Shown here piece after piece: positions 51,427-60,655 of a stretch of 64,000 nucleotides of DNA. The position numbers and the translations under genes are program-made. Every line of letters begins with the position of its first letter. Position 1 is the first letter of the stretch. Below the pieces are notes generated by a model. The model worked only from the letters and a program-made list of their open reading frames with translations, was not told where the DNA came from and did not search any database. Source of the stretch: Paenibacillus sp. JDR-2 (GTDB lineage: Bacteria; Bacillota; Bacilli; Paenibacillales; Paenibacillaceae); contig NC_012914.1 in NCBI RefSeq assembly GCF_000023585.1, positions 5,587,501 through 5,651,500 on the forward strand. Direction: 5' to 3'.

Positions 51427-53199
51427 CTATACGGTAATAGAACGCCAACCGCCTGAATCGCTAATATCTACGGCTGTTTGCTCCGCATAACCCTCGCAAA
51501 TAAAGCCGGAAATTTCGGTCCCATCCTCAAGCTCGATCTTCCCGATTCCAAGCGGTGCAGGAATAAGGGCTGTGAAAGCGCCAAATGCCGTCTTCGGCAT
51601 TTCCCATACTTCCAACTGAATGGAACGCCCTCCGTTACCCTTCTTGATTAAGCCGGGTTTAGCCGGAACGGTCGTCAATTTCACCATTTGATATTTTGCG
51701 GCTGTAGCCGCCTCGCGAACAAAATGGGCGCCATGCTCCAGCATTTGCTTTTCCAGCGGAAATCCGCGCATATGAAGTCCGCATACGGCAACGGGTACCA
51801 TTGCTTGCTCCGTTACGGAAATAGGTATAGGCTGGATAGCTGCATCACATTCTCTCGTAAGGAAAAGCTCGGCAGCGCCGGTAATGAGAGCCTCCTCTTC
51901 GGCAAGCGCGAACAGCGTAATTCCAAATGGCAGCTCATCAGCGGCAAAACCAGCAGGTACCGCAGCTGCGCATAAATCAAGCAAATTGCAATGATTGGTG
52001 TAGCGTCCCATATCCGAGTTTGCCCCTATCGGATCGGCACTCACCTGCTCGCGTGTCCATGTGCCTCCGCAGGTCGGCATCACCATTACCGCCTGCTTAA
52101 GCAGCTTCTTGGTTTCCAGCTTATACTGCTGCAATTGGTGCATAGCTTTAAACACGGAAGCCGCGCTGTGCTTCCCGGAAGCACCAGACCGCAAAATCCG
52201 CTCCGTCGTCTCAAATGTTACTCCGGGATTAGCTGTCACGAATGGTTCGAGACTCGCCCACCGCTCTGCAACCCAAGGCCCGTCGTATAACAACGCCGCC
52301 GCCCGGGTGAAAAAGTCGTAATCGATATATTCCACAGCGACTCCAAGTTTAGTAATCCTCTCTACTGCCGCATCCCAAGCTTCTTCATACTCTGCGGCAT
52401 AAGGTCCATAGAACTGCGGCTTGACGCTTGGCAATAAAACTTTGTGCGGGAGCTTCGATGCCGAACGCTCGATGCTGCGGGACCATGGATCGGATTCATG
52501 AATGCCACGCGCAAGCTTATCAACCTCTAACGCATCCGCGAGGGAATGGGCAAATACATTGACGCAGTCAAGGCTGGCGCAAGCCGGAACAACGCCTTTG
52601 GTCGGCCAAGCTCCAAGGCTTGGCTTATAGCCGACCAGATTGTTCAATGCAGCCGGAACCCGGCCGGAACCGGCGGTATCCGTACCAAAGGCAAAAGCTG
52701 CATGGCCGCGTGCTACAGCGACCGCCGAGCCTGAACTTGAGCCGCCGCTAATCAGCTCGGGACGCAGCGCATTATGCGTCTCGCCATACGGACTGCGGAC
52801 GCCTACTAGTCCGGTCGCAAACTGGTCCAGGTTTGTTTTGCCAAGTGGAATCGCACCCGCATCTATCATCCGCTGCACGACAGCTGCATGCTCTTGAGGC
52901 GTATAGGCAAATGCAGGGCATGCTGCCGTCGTTGGGATCTTCGCCACATCGATATTATCCTTAATGGCAAACGGAATACCCCATAACGGAAGGCTTTCCG
53001 GGTCCGTCCCCTTCAACCGATCCAAATAGGGCTGAACTTTATCCATAGTTGGCGGCGTAATCCAAATATTCATACCTGCATCCGCCTGAACGCGCTCCAT
53101 AATTCCTTCAACAACAGCATCCGGCGTAAGCGTGCCGCTTACGTACAACTCTCGAAGCCGCTCGATGGTCAGCTTGACCGGAATATCTGATTCGCTCAT
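51427..53199 (-). CDS. atzF: Allophanate hydrolase
   Basis: A 590-residue amidase-signature enzyme that splits allophanate to ammonia and CO2. The Ser-cisSer-Lys triad is visible: Lys80 (AIKDNIDV), Ser154 (SGGSSSGSAV) and Ser178 (DTAGSGR). The C-terminal 150 residues form the AtzF-type domain (VCGLHMRGFPLEKQM). It is the last gene of the cyanuric acid operon, 16 bases behind the PucR gene. Confidence 0.95.
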   Translation of the reverse strand: MSESDIPVKLTIERLRELYVSGTLTPDAVVEGIMERVQADAGMNIWITPPTMDKVQPYLDRLKGTDPESLPLWGIPFAIKDNIDVAKIPTTAACPAFAYTPQEHAAVVQRMIDAGAIPLGKTNLDQFATGLVGVRSPYGETHNALRPELISGGSSSGSAVAVARGHAAFAFGTDTAGSGRVPAALNNLVGYKPSLGAWPTKGVVPACASLDCVNVFAHSLADALEVDKLARGIHESDPWSRSIERSASKLPHKVLLPSVKPQFYGPYAAEYEEAWDAAVERITKLGVAVEYIDYDFFTRAAALLYDGPWVAERWASLEPFVTANPGVTFETTERILRSGASGKHSAASVFKAMHQLQQYKLETKKLLKQAVMVMPTCGGTWTREQVSADPIGANSDMGRYTNHCNLLDLCAAAVPAGFAADELPFGITLFALAEEEALITGAAELFLTRECDAAIQPIPISVTEQAMVPVAVCGLHMRGFPLEKQMLEHGAHFVREAATAAKYQMVKLTTVPAKPGLIKKGNGGRSIQLEVWEMPKTAFGAFTALIPAPLGIGKIELEDGTEISGFICEGYAEQTAVDISDSGGWRSITV

Positions 53200-53215
53200 A
53201 ACCAGCCTCCTAATC

Positions 53216-54832
53216 TCATAACGTTACCGGCCTCATCTCGTTTAGCTTAACGGCCAAATACAGCTGTAAAATATCGTCGCCGTCATCGACGTTAATGCCA
53301 AGCAGCTCGCATACCCGTTCCACCCGGTAAGAAACGGTGTTGTAATGCGTAATCAGCTCCGCGGACGTCTTTTTTACGTTCCGGTTATATTTGAAATAAA
53401 CGCGGATCGTCTCATGCAGCTGAGATTGATGTTTACGGTCGTATTCGAGCAGCGGAACGATATACTGATCCCGATATTGGATAACAGCCTCTGAATGCGG
53501 CAGGTGATATAACAATTGAAAAGCTCCAAGCCGTTTAAAATCCACATAGGGCTCTTCATAATTGCAAATCGTGCTGATGTGATGAATTTTTTTGGCTTCT
53601 TCATAGCTTTCGCACACCAGGTCAGGCCGGCTGGCGACATTGCCGATACAAAGCGAGAACGCATTTGACGAATCAATAACCGACCTCAGGTCTGCTGCGA
53701 CCCGGTCAAGCGCCGTCTGTTTCGAGAGCTGCATAGAAACCGGAATAAGAAAAATCAACTCCCCTTCCGCTATCGTGATCTGCAGCCCTTCGCGAAGCGA
53801 CTTGGCCCGAAGCCTTTTGACGACTTGCTGCAGCTGCTTAACCGCAGGTTTCCCATTCAACCAGCGCACAAGCGCTACGAAGAGCTGCTGCTGATCCTCT
53901 AACTGGCTGCCCGACGCTTCTGCCCTGAGTTTCAAATCCTCCATCGCTACGATCCGCCCGGAGATCCAATCCTGAAGAAACTGGTCGATATATTTTAATT
54001 CAACCTCTCTCCGGGCGTTTGCGTTGATCATTTCCAATCCTACTAGAATGCCGACCCGATCTATGGTCAATTGATCAACGATGGAATGCTCCTGATTCCA
54101 TTCCAGCAGAATAAGCAAACACTTCTCATGCTGCTTATCGTTCACCTCGGAGACGTACACCCGAATACGACGGTCACCTAAGGATATAAAGCTGACGCCA
54201 AGATTGGTCTCCATCCGCAAATGCGACCAGAGCTCAACATTCGCCGCTTGCTCGAGCCGACCTGCCTGCGGGGATAGAAACAGCTGATCCGAATCATCCA
54301 GCAGCACAATCGGATTATTCAGCATACCATCCAGCGTTTGTAAAAACTCTTCAATTCCATTGCCGTATAAGAGCTGCTGGGACAGCTTTTGGAAGCGGCT
54401 TTGCAGCAGTGAAAGCTCCCTCACCTCGGTCACCAGCACTCGCTCCATAATGTCGCGGACAACATCCGAGAACACAGTCGTAGCCGGAAGCTCGAACACG
54501 GGAAAAGCAAGCCGGTCCGCCAGCTCAAGCGCCCGCTTTGGAATCTCCTCAATGAAACGCTTCGTCTTAATGCCAAGCGCGGCAACACCTTTTTCAACCA
54601 GCTGCGGAATAATGTCCGCTATTGCCTCCGGTTGATCCCGGAACGGGAAACCGCTCGTAATGAGAAACTCCCCCGGTCTCACCCAATCGATGACGTCAGG
54701 CACTTCCATGACATTGACCCGGTTAATGCTACGATGCATGCCGCCGGCACCGGCTAGTACGACTGCTTCTTTGAAGTCGGGTATTAGCAATATGTCTCCG
54801 CATGTGAAGCTTGCCTGATTGTTGGTCGCCAT
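53216..54832 (-). CDS. PucR-family transcriptional regulator
   Basis: 538 residues: N-terminal PucR sensor domain (about 10-130, VNVMEVPDVIDWVRPGEFLITSGF), central GGDEF-like domain, and C-terminal HTH_30 (SQLHETIRVYFKYNRNVKKTSAELITHYNTVSYRVERV, about 470-515). PucR proteins activate purine and nitrogen-ring catabolism genes. Here it lies inside the operon it probably controls; a matching palindrome upstream of the first gene (59854-59870) is a candidate site. Confidence 0.92.
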   Translation of the reverse strand: MATNNQASFTCGDILLIPDFKEAVVLAGAGGMHRSINRVNVMEVPDVIDWVRPGEFLITSGFPFRDQPEAIADIIPQLVEKGVAALGIKTKRFIEEIPKRALELADRLAFPVFELPATTVFSDVVRDIMERVLVTEVRELSLLQSRFQKLSQQLLYGNGIEEFLQTLDGMLNNPIVLLDDSDQLFLSPQAGRLEQAANVELWSHLRMETNLGVSFISLGDRRIRVYVSEVNDKQHEKCLLILLEWNQEHSIVDQLTIDRVGILVGLEMINANARREVELKYIDQFLQDWISGRIVAMEDLKLRAEASGSQLEDQQQLFVALVRWLNGKPAVKQLQQVVKRLRAKSLREGLQITIAEGELIFLIPVSMQLSKQTALDRVAADLRSVIDSSNAFSLCIGNVASRPDLVCESYEEAKKIHHISTICNYEEPYVDFKRLGAFQLLYHLPHSEAVIQYRDQYIVPLLEYDRKHQSQLHETIRVYFKYNRNVKKTSAELITHYNTVSYRVERVCELLGINVDDGDDILQLYLAVKLNEMRPVTL

Positions 54833-54849
54833 GACATTACCCCGCTATT

Positions 54850-55281
54850 CTATTTCTTAATGGAATACACATCTTCCACGAGAGTTGTATTGAAAAACGA
54901 GTTAGCAGGCACGTTCTCCTCTACCGGGAGGAAAATGCTGATTTGTTCGGACGGCTGATCATCATCGTTTGCTACGGAATGAATAACCCCTGCCGGCACA
55001 TGGAACGTATCACCGGCTTTGTAGCTTTTCCACTCGCCGTTGCAGAGCAGCTTTACTTTTCCAACGGAAATATAAATAATTTCGGCGACATCGTGGTAAT
55101 GGGGAAGTACTTGACCGCCGACACCGATTTTCTCCCAAAGAATCGAGCTCGAACGGATACCCAGCTTATCCGCTTGCGCAGCCGATACGATTTCCCTATG
55201 ATACAAATGAATATGGTCAGGCATCAGCCCCCATTCCATTTGTTCTCCTACCATAACCTCTGTCTCATTTGCAATTGCCAT
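54850..55281 (-). CDS. Cupin-domain protein
   Basis: 143 residues with one cupin barrel: VLPHYHDVAEIIYISVGKVKLL and FHVPAGVIHSVAN give the metal-binding His/Glu set. It resembles small cupins beside amidohydrolase genes. Role unknown; perhaps stabilising or isomerising an intermediate. Confidence 0.85.
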   Translation of the reverse strand: MAIANETEVMVGEQMEWGLMPDHIHLYHREIVSAAQADKLGIRSSSILWEKIGVGGQVLPHYHDVAEIIYISVGKVKLLCNGEWKSYKAGDTFHVPAGVIHSVANDDDQPSEQISIFLPVEENVPANSFFNTTLVEDVYSIKK

Positions 55282-55310
55282 ATGATCAGTCTCCTATCAT
55301 CCGCTATTTG

Positions 55311-56378
55311 TTAGTTACGCCGAAAAACAACCGCTACCGGACCGCCGCCTGCCGGACCTTGATGCTCCGCTCCACCCGATACGTAGATCATTGGATCGCC
55401 GCATACGGAAGCTAGAACACCTCCGACGACAGCGCGGGCATGACGGGTATGATTAATGTCGGAGTCATCGAGCATCGTATGCCGCTGGCCTCTTATATAT
55501 CCGGTCGGATCAGCCTCAGCCTTAGCAAGCACCTGCACCATCTCGGCATCCGGGTATTTTTCCAAAATCCGCTTCAACGCCCCCGCGTCAATGGCATCCT
55601 TCATCACATCGTGATCGATAAAATATGGCCCTTCCGCATAAGCGGAGTTGCCGAATACGATAACCTCGCAATAGGCGAGTTCGCTGCCCGCCGACGTAGA
55701 TGCCACCTTGCTGTAAAGCTCCCACGAATGGCAAATATCCGTATCCTGCAATCGCTCCCGTTGAATCTCTCCAAGCGCTACGGCTGCACCAAGCGCCGAT
55801 GCCCCGCGGGAGTAGCCCATTGACTTGTAAGTATCCTCCGTTACAGTGGAGGCTCCTCTCAGATTCGCTTCCTGTACTTGCTCCGCCGTCAGCAGCGGAC
55901 ATTTAATTTGAACAAAATGCACATCAGCAGCATCATGGATGCCAGCCCCATCCATTGCCCGGCGAACAGCCTCCGCCACTTGATCAACTTGAGCAAGACG
56001 CCCAAGCTCTTCGGGCATGAAATCAGGTGTTCTAGCTACACCAATTGCCAGTGAGGATTGCTCGCGCTTGATCGCATCGTCAAGGGATTCACTCCGGGAA
56101 ATTACCGAGAAATGAGGACTTAATATCCCCTCCGTCCCTCCGGACATAATGTACGAGACTGGCTCAGCAGTTGCTTCTTTATAAGAAGCGAACAAATTTT
56201 TCAAAGCCAGAACAGCAAAGCCCCGGGTAAAATCATTGACGCAGCCGTTTCCCTCGGTTTTGCCCAGTACGGCTACAACATCCTTCGGATTAATTAGCGA
56301 TTCGTCAATATAGCGCTGCAGCGCAGCCGTATCATTCGGAGAACGAGCCGGCACTTTAATAACTGAACATTTCATCAT
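55311..56378 (-). CDS. atzD: Ring-opening amidohydrolase (cyanuric acid amidohydrolase/barbiturase)
   Basis: 355 residues of the AtzD/barbiturase fold, made of three similar domains each with a Ser-Lys dyad; recognisable segments are LGKTEGNGCVNDFTRGFA, QSSLAIGVARTP, YSRGASALGAAVALGE and the C-terminal SGGAEHQGPAGGGPVAVVFRR. With biuret and allophanate hydrolases in the same operon, cyanuric acid rather than barbiturate is the likely substrate. The start overlaps the permease stop by four bases (ATGA). Confidence 0.9.
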   Translation of the reverse strand: MMKCSVIKVPARSPNDTAALQRYIDESLINPKDVVAVLGKTEGNGCVNDFTRGFAVLALKNLFASYKEATAEPVSYIMSGGTEGILSPHFSVISRSESLDDAIKREQSSLAIGVARTPDFMPEELGRLAQVDQVAEAVRRAMDGAGIHDAADVHFVQIKCPLLTAEQVQEANLRGASTVTEDTYKSMGYSRGASALGAAVALGEIQRERLQDTDICHSWELYSKVASTSAGSELAYCEVIVFGNSAYAEGPYFIDHDVMKDAIDAGALKRILEKYPDAEMVQVLAKAEADPTGYIRGQRHTMLDDSDINHTRHARAVVGGVLASVCGDPMIYVSGGAEHQGPAGGGPVAVVFRRN

Positions 56379-57127
56379 AGATCATCCGCCCTTTGCCAAA
56401 ATACGACTTTCTTCTCCAGCAAGCTAATGCCCCAGAAAAGCAGCAGCCCGCATACTGCCGAAGCAATAATCGCTGAGAACATAATCGGTGTGTCCATATG
56501 ATAGGAAGATACGAGTACGACATAACCGAGCCCTTTGTTTGCTCCAACAAATTCCCCAACAATAGCTCCGACAATGGCGAGCGACGAGGATATTTTCAAA
56601 GCCGAGAACACGTAAGGCAAACTCGTCGGCAGACGCAGCTTCCAGAATATTTCCGCTTTTGTTCCTTTATAAGTGGAAAACAGCTCCCAAGCCTCATGTT
56701 CAATCGCTTTCAGACCTTTGACGCTATTGACGAGAATCGGGAAAAAGCAAATAAGCATCGATGCAACAACCTTCGAGGAATAGCCGGTGCCCATCCAAAC
56801 GACCAATAGCGGAGCCAACGCAACGAGTGGAGTCGTCTTAAGCGCAATGGCGAGCGGGAAAACTCCCTTTTCAATGGACTTGGAGTGAACGAAAATAACG
56901 GCCGTTACCATCCCCAAAATATTAGCGAGTACAAAACCTACCAACGCCTCCATTAGCGTGACGAGCATATGGGACGATAGTGATCCGTCAATAACTGAAA
57001 GGACAGCCGATGGAGCAGGCAGCAAATAAACAGGGACATCGAACAAGCGAACGGCCAGCTCCCACAAAATAATAAAGCCAAGCGCAAAACTGATAGGGTA
57101 CATGCTGCTTTTTAATTTATTCTTCAT
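56375..57127 (-). CDS. ABC transporter permease (SsuC/TauC-like)
   Basis: 250 residues, about six membrane helices, with the EAA loop in EAWELFSTYKGTKAEIFWKLRLPTSLPYVFSALK. Belongs to the nitrate/sulfonate/pyrimidine importer group. Overlaps the ATPase gene by four bases upstream and atzD by four downstream, so all are translationally coupled. Confidence 0.92.
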   Translation of the reverse strand: MKNKLKSSMYPISFALGFIILWELAVRLFDVPVYLLPAPSAVLSVIDGSLSSHMLVTLMEALVGFVLANILGMVTAVIFVHSKSIEKGVFPLAIALKTTPLVALAPLLVVWMGTGYSSKVVASMLICFFPILVNSVKGLKAIEHEAWELFSTYKGTKAEIFWKLRLPTSLPYVFSALKISSSLAIVGAIVGEFVGANKGLGYVVLVSSYHMDTPIMFSAIIASAVCGLLLFWGISLLEKKVVFWQRADDL

Positions 57128-57951
57128 AAGTGCTTGACCCTCTTTCTTAATTCATTAACGGTATGATGGTACTCCGGAAGCTCCTCCATGCCCACTTCAC
57201 GGTGCGCAGGAAGCGGAACCGGAATAATCGCATCCACACCGGCTGGCCTTGGCGACATCATAACGATTCTGTTCGACATAATAACCGATTCTTGAATCGA
57301 ATGGGTGACCATCACGACCGTGTTTAAGCTTGTCTCCGAGCTTTCCCACAGCCGCAGCAGCTCGAAATTCAATTTCTCTCTCGTAAACTCATCCAGCGCG
57401 CCAAACGGCTCATCCATTAAGAGCACCGCCGGGTCAGCGGCAAGCGCCCGTGCGATGGCGATACGCTGCTGCATCCCCCCGCTCAATTGATGCGGGAAGT
57501 GATTCTTGAAGTCCTGCAAGCCAACAAGCCGCAGTGCCCCCTCCGCTTTGTCCCGGGCTTCGCTCTTCGAGAAGCGTTTCTCTCCGATCGTCAGAGGCAG
57601 CACGATATTCTGAATAGCCGTAAGCCAAGGCATCAGAACCGGCTTTTGAAACACCATCCCGATCGACAGATCCTTTGATGCAAGCTTTACCTCCCCTCCA
57701 GCATTCGGCTGGAGGAGATTAAGCATTAAGCGCAGCAGCGTGGACTTACCGCAGCCGCTTGGGCCAAGGATGGAAACAAACTCATTCTTATAGATGTCCA
57801 AGGAAACATTGTTCAGTACGGGAACATCTCCGAACGAAAGGGAGCAATTTTGTAATGTAACCGCGATTTCGTTCATCGAAGAAACCGATGTATGATCTTG
57901 CTTAGCCGCTCCATTCCTCAATTCACTTACCGTCGCTTGCACATCAATCAC
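57124..57951 (-). CDS. ABC transporter ATP-binding protein
   Basis: 275 residues: Walker A GPSGCGKST near 61-69, LSGGMQQR signature, Walker B AVLLMDEP, and switch His in VTHSIQE. Drives the neighbouring permease. About 25 variable residues precede the domain. Confidence 0.94.
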   Translation of the reverse strand: MIDVQATVSELRNGAAKQDHTSVSSMNEIAVTLQNCSLSFGDVPVLNNVSLDIYKNEFVSILGPSGCGKSTLLRLMLNLLQPNAGGEVKLASKDLSIGMVFQKPVLMPWLTAIQNIVLPLTIGEKRFSKSEARDKAEGALRLVGLQDFKNHFPHQLSGGMQQRIAIARALAADPAVLLMDEPFGALDEFTREKLNFELLRLWESSETSLNTVVMVTHSIQESVIMSNRIVMMSPRPAGVDAIIPVPLPAHREVGMEELPEYHHTVNELRKRVKHL

Positions 57952-57954
57952 TCC

Positions 57955-58980
57955 CTATTCGATATAGTCATTCGTAAACACTTTATCCAGAGCTTGCTCT
58001 TTCTTCAGGAACTTCAAATCAATCAAGCTCTTTTGCAAAACATCCCAAGCCTCGGTATCCATCTTGCCAAGCGGCAGTTTTTCCGGCTCGAGCAGCGAAA
58101 TGCTTGCTTTCATCATGGCTACCTCATGATCGATATCCAGCTTATCGCCGTACTTCAGACCAAACCCGGCTGCTTCCTCCGGATTAGCGATCGCATATTC
58201 CCAACCCTTCATGGAAGCTTCAACGAAGCTTTTCACCATTTCAGGATCCTTCTTAATCAATGATTCCGTCGTAAACAACGTATCTGCATAAAAATTAATG
58301 TCATAGTCGCCAGGCTGAATAATGTTCACCTCATGGCCTTGCTCTTGAACGGCCAGCACCTCATTGATAACGTAACCCGGCCATGCTTTGACTTGGCCGC
58401 TGAGCAGTGGGCTCATGTCGTATTTCACTGGCATTTCATCAATCGATTTCGCATTTATGCCCGCGCTTTTGACCATCGCCCGGAAGGTCAGCTCTTCATT
58501 GCCGCCAAGCTTCACGCCTACCTTCTGGCCGGCAAGATCTTCGATCTTCGTAATGCCCGAGTCTTTTAAACTAAACAATACGAATGGCGTTTTGCGGTAT
58601 ACCGCGGAGACCGCTTTAACCGGCACGCCTTTCTCCCGAGCCATCAGAATTTGATCCGCGCCCGTTACGCCAAACTGCTCGCTTCCCGAAGCGACCATCT
58701 GAACGGAAGGGAAATCGGCTCCGCCCGGCCTGATTTCAACATCCAATCCCGCTTCCTTATAGAAGCCTTTCTCAACCGCTGCGTAATAGCCAGCAAATTG
58801 CGCTTGATGAATCCATTTCAGCCTCAACACGACTTTTTTCAAACTCTTTGTTTCTCCGGCTGCCGAGTCAGAAGAGACCGTATTTGAGTTGGTACTGGTT
58901 TTTACATTGGAACCGCAAGCCGTCACAACAAGCATCAGAGCCGCCAGAACAATAAACAATGATTTCTTATTCCACATCAT
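57955..58980 (-). CDS. NMT1/THI5-like substrate-binding lipoprotein
   Basis: 341 residues. The lipobox LVVTAC lies near residue 22. The binding domain has LRLKWIHQAQFAGYYAAVEKGFYKEAGLDVEIRPGG, the signature of thiamine-precursor/riboflavin/pyrimidine-type binding proteins. In this operon its ligand is probably cyanuric acid or a related triazine or pyrimidine. Only three bases separate it from the ATPase gene. Confidence 0.9.
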   Translation of the reverse strand: MMWNKKSLFIVLAALMLVVTACGSNVKTSTNSNTVSSDSAAGETKSLKKVVLRLKWIHQAQFAGYYAAVEKGFYKEAGLDVEIRPGGADFPSVQMVASGSEQFGVTGADQILMAREKGVPVKAVSAVYRKTPFVLFSLKDSGITKIEDLAGQKVGVKLGGNEELTFRAMVKSAGINAKSIDEMPVKYDMSPLLSGQVKAWPGYVINEVLAVQEQGHEVNIIQPGDYDINFYADTLFTTESLIKKDPEMVKSFVEASMKGWEYAIANPEEAAGFGLKYGDKLDIDHEVAMMKASISLLEPEKLPLGKMDTEAWDVLQKSLIDLKFLKKEQALDKVFTNDYIE

Positions 58981-59055
58981 ATTTCCCTCCGGTATGTCTC
59001 TATTTATGGATAAATAATAGCTGGATGCTGAATAGAAGTTTCGCGTTAGTCTGTG

Positions 59056-59739
59056 TTAGTAGTTTTCCAGAGCCATCAGTACATCCGCTGAGTTGCTGAC
59101 GCTGCCGAATACCCCGCCTTGCATTGTCACCATATGAAGCGCCGCTTGATGATTGGTTGGATCGGTTGCGCCCGTGCAATCCTCAAGGATTAAACATTCG
59201 TAACCTCTATCATTTGCTTCCCGCATTGTCGTATGGACGCAAACATCAGTCGTGATGCCAGTCAGTATCAAGTGAGTAACGCCTCTGTTCTTTAACACGA
59301 GATCCAAGTCTGTTGCATAAAAGCTTCCCTTGCCCGGCTTGTCGATAATGAACTCCCCTTCAATCGGGGTAAGGTCTTCAATGATTTCCCAGCCCGGCTC
59401 ACCTCGCACCAGTATGCGTCCGGCAGGACCAAGTGAGCCTATTTCAGCGCCGATTTGCTTGCTTCGCCAACGCTTATTCGCAGGAAGGTCGGACAAGTCG
59501 GGCTTGTGGCCCTCTCTTGTATGGATAACCGTCATACCTTCAATCTGGCGAATCCGGTTCAGCAGCGTTTTGATAGGTTTAATAGGCTTGGCCGTCAACG
59601 ACAAATCGTACCCCATCTGCTCCACATACCCACCTTTTCCGCAAAAATCGATTTGCATATCAATAATAAGGAGCGCTGTTTTCGCAGGATCGATCCTGCC
59701 ATCGTACGGCCAAGCATAGGGATTAGCTGTAACCTGCAT
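59056..59739 (-). CDS. biuH: Biuret amidohydrolase (cysteine hydrolase family)
   Basis: 227 residues of the isochorismatase-like family. The catalytic triad is visible: Asp27 (IIDMQIDF), Lys134 (IIDKPGKGSF) and Cys167 (GITTDVCVHTT). The PYAWPYDG opening and HKPDLSDLPANKRWRS segment are characteristic of BiuH, which converts biuret to allophanate. First gene of the operon. Confidence 0.92.
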   Translation of the reverse strand: MQVTANPYAWPYDGRIDPAKTALLIIDMQIDFCGKGGYVEQMGYDLSLTAKPIKPIKTLLNRIRQIEGMTVIHTREGHKPDLSDLPANKRWRSKQIGAEIGSLGPAGRILVRGEPGWEIIEDLTPIEGEFIIDKPGKGSFYATDLDLVLKNRGVTHLILTGITTDVCVHTTMREANDRGYECLILEDCTGATDPTNHQAALHMVTMQGGVFGSVSNSADVLMALENY

Positions 59740-59853
59740 GTTATGTTTCCCCTTCCTCCACTCTCATTTTGTGAGATTTAGTAACAATCAATCGCATATC
59801 CGATGTATATTTTTCTTATATGTCATATTATATCACATAAAATACTGATTTTC

Positions 59854-59870
59854 TTTGTGAATCTCACAAA
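59854..59870. promoter_or_regulatory. Candidate P-operator of the PucR regulator
   Basis: TTTGTGA, ATC, TCACAAA is a 7-bp inverted repeat. A further single copy TTTTGTGAGAT is at 59767-59777, close to the biuH start. Assigned by position only. Confidence 0.45.
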
Positions 59871-60071
59871 AAAGTGAACTTACTTGTTGTGATTCTTTAT
59901 AAAGCGAATCAAACGTGTTATGTTTAGTTACATAAGAAACGAAAAGAGGCTGTAACGCAAGAATTAAATTATAGAACCTGTAATAATTCGATTCTCATTT
60001 AACCCCTCCTCTGGTGCTGGATTTATAAATAAATCAACACAGCAGCTCGTTATGTTGGAAACGGGCATAAG

Positions 60072-60108
60072 AAAAACCACCAGAGCACAATGCCCTGGCG
60101 GTTTATTT
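60072..60108. terminator. Terminator-like hairpin
   Basis: AAACCACCAG..GC pairs with GC.CTGGCGGTTT around ACAAT, with A and T runs on both sides. No gene clearly precedes it. Confidence 0.55.
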
Positions 60109-60251
60109 ATCGTTGATCTAATGTATATTCTTTGTCAGCACCTTCAGACGGTCCGACTTGCACATTTTAGTCATGAATATCAGTTAAACACAATCGATAG
60201 TTATTTTTATAGTCTAACCACTATAAAAATTTATAAACCTCTACCATCTAT

Positions 60252-60278
60252 TTGGTCTAACGTTTCCCGATAATTGAA
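60252..60278. repeat. Cassette element 21 (solo P site)
   Basis: TTGGTCTAACG, TTTCC, CGATAATTGAA. No hairpin of its own. Confidence 0.65.
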
Positions 60279-60304
60279 CGATAACCTCATATTAGTATTA
60301 ACTA

Positions 60305-60470
60305 TACTTTTCCTGCAGTTATGTGCACGGCGCTCCAACCCTTCATAACCATACAGCTTATAGCGACGCTGCCATTTCATCAAAGTGGTATCATTGATCT
60401 TATATTTTCTGGCTGCAGCTAGAAAACCAATCTCACCGCGTTCTCTAGCGCAGTATATTTTTCCCTTGCC
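60305..60470 (-). pseudogene. IS3-type transposase OrfA remnant
   Basis: Begins MAREKYTALE, then after a frame change RGEIGFLAAARKYKINDTTLMKWQRRYKLYGYEGLERR, the helix-turn-helix of IS150-like OrfA. It is cut off at about 60305 and has an internal indel. Confidence 0.75.
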
Positions 60471-60478
60471 ATGAAAAA

Positions 60479-60533
60479 GCTCCCCTTACAGTAACAGGTT
60501 TTATTTTTTAACCTGTCTACCGTAAGGGGAGCA
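60479..60533. repeat. Long hairpin at the IS3-type remnant
   Basis: GCTCCCCTTAC.GTA.CAGGTT pairs with AACCTG..TAC.GTAAGGGGAGC around eight T/A bases. Probably the left end region of the decayed insertion sequence. Confidence 0.6.
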
Positions 60534-60600
60534 TATCACAAGCTAACTGCTCCTTGATAAGTAAGGATCATTGTTATTACTATTTAAATGTTACCACATG

Positions 60601-60627
60601 TCGGAACTAAACTGCCCGTTAATCAAC
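60601..60627. repeat. Cassette element 22 (solo D/hybrid site)
   Basis: TCGGAACTAAA, CTGCC, CGTTAATCAAC, with the TTACCACAT flank. It lies 29 bases beyond the stop codon of the acetyltransferase gene, where a P site is expected. Confidence 0.7.
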
Positions 60628-60655
60628 CTTCTATGCTTTATCACATATGGGAGGA

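Larger units (their letters stand above)
59740..60251. other. Promoter region of the cyanuric acid operon and gap before the second array
   Basis: About 510 bases without a gene. Near the operon it carries a PucR-type palindrome and a TATAAT (59828-59833, minus) without a good -35. A terminator-like hairpin is at 60072-60108 and AT-rich sequence follows. Confidence 0.5.
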
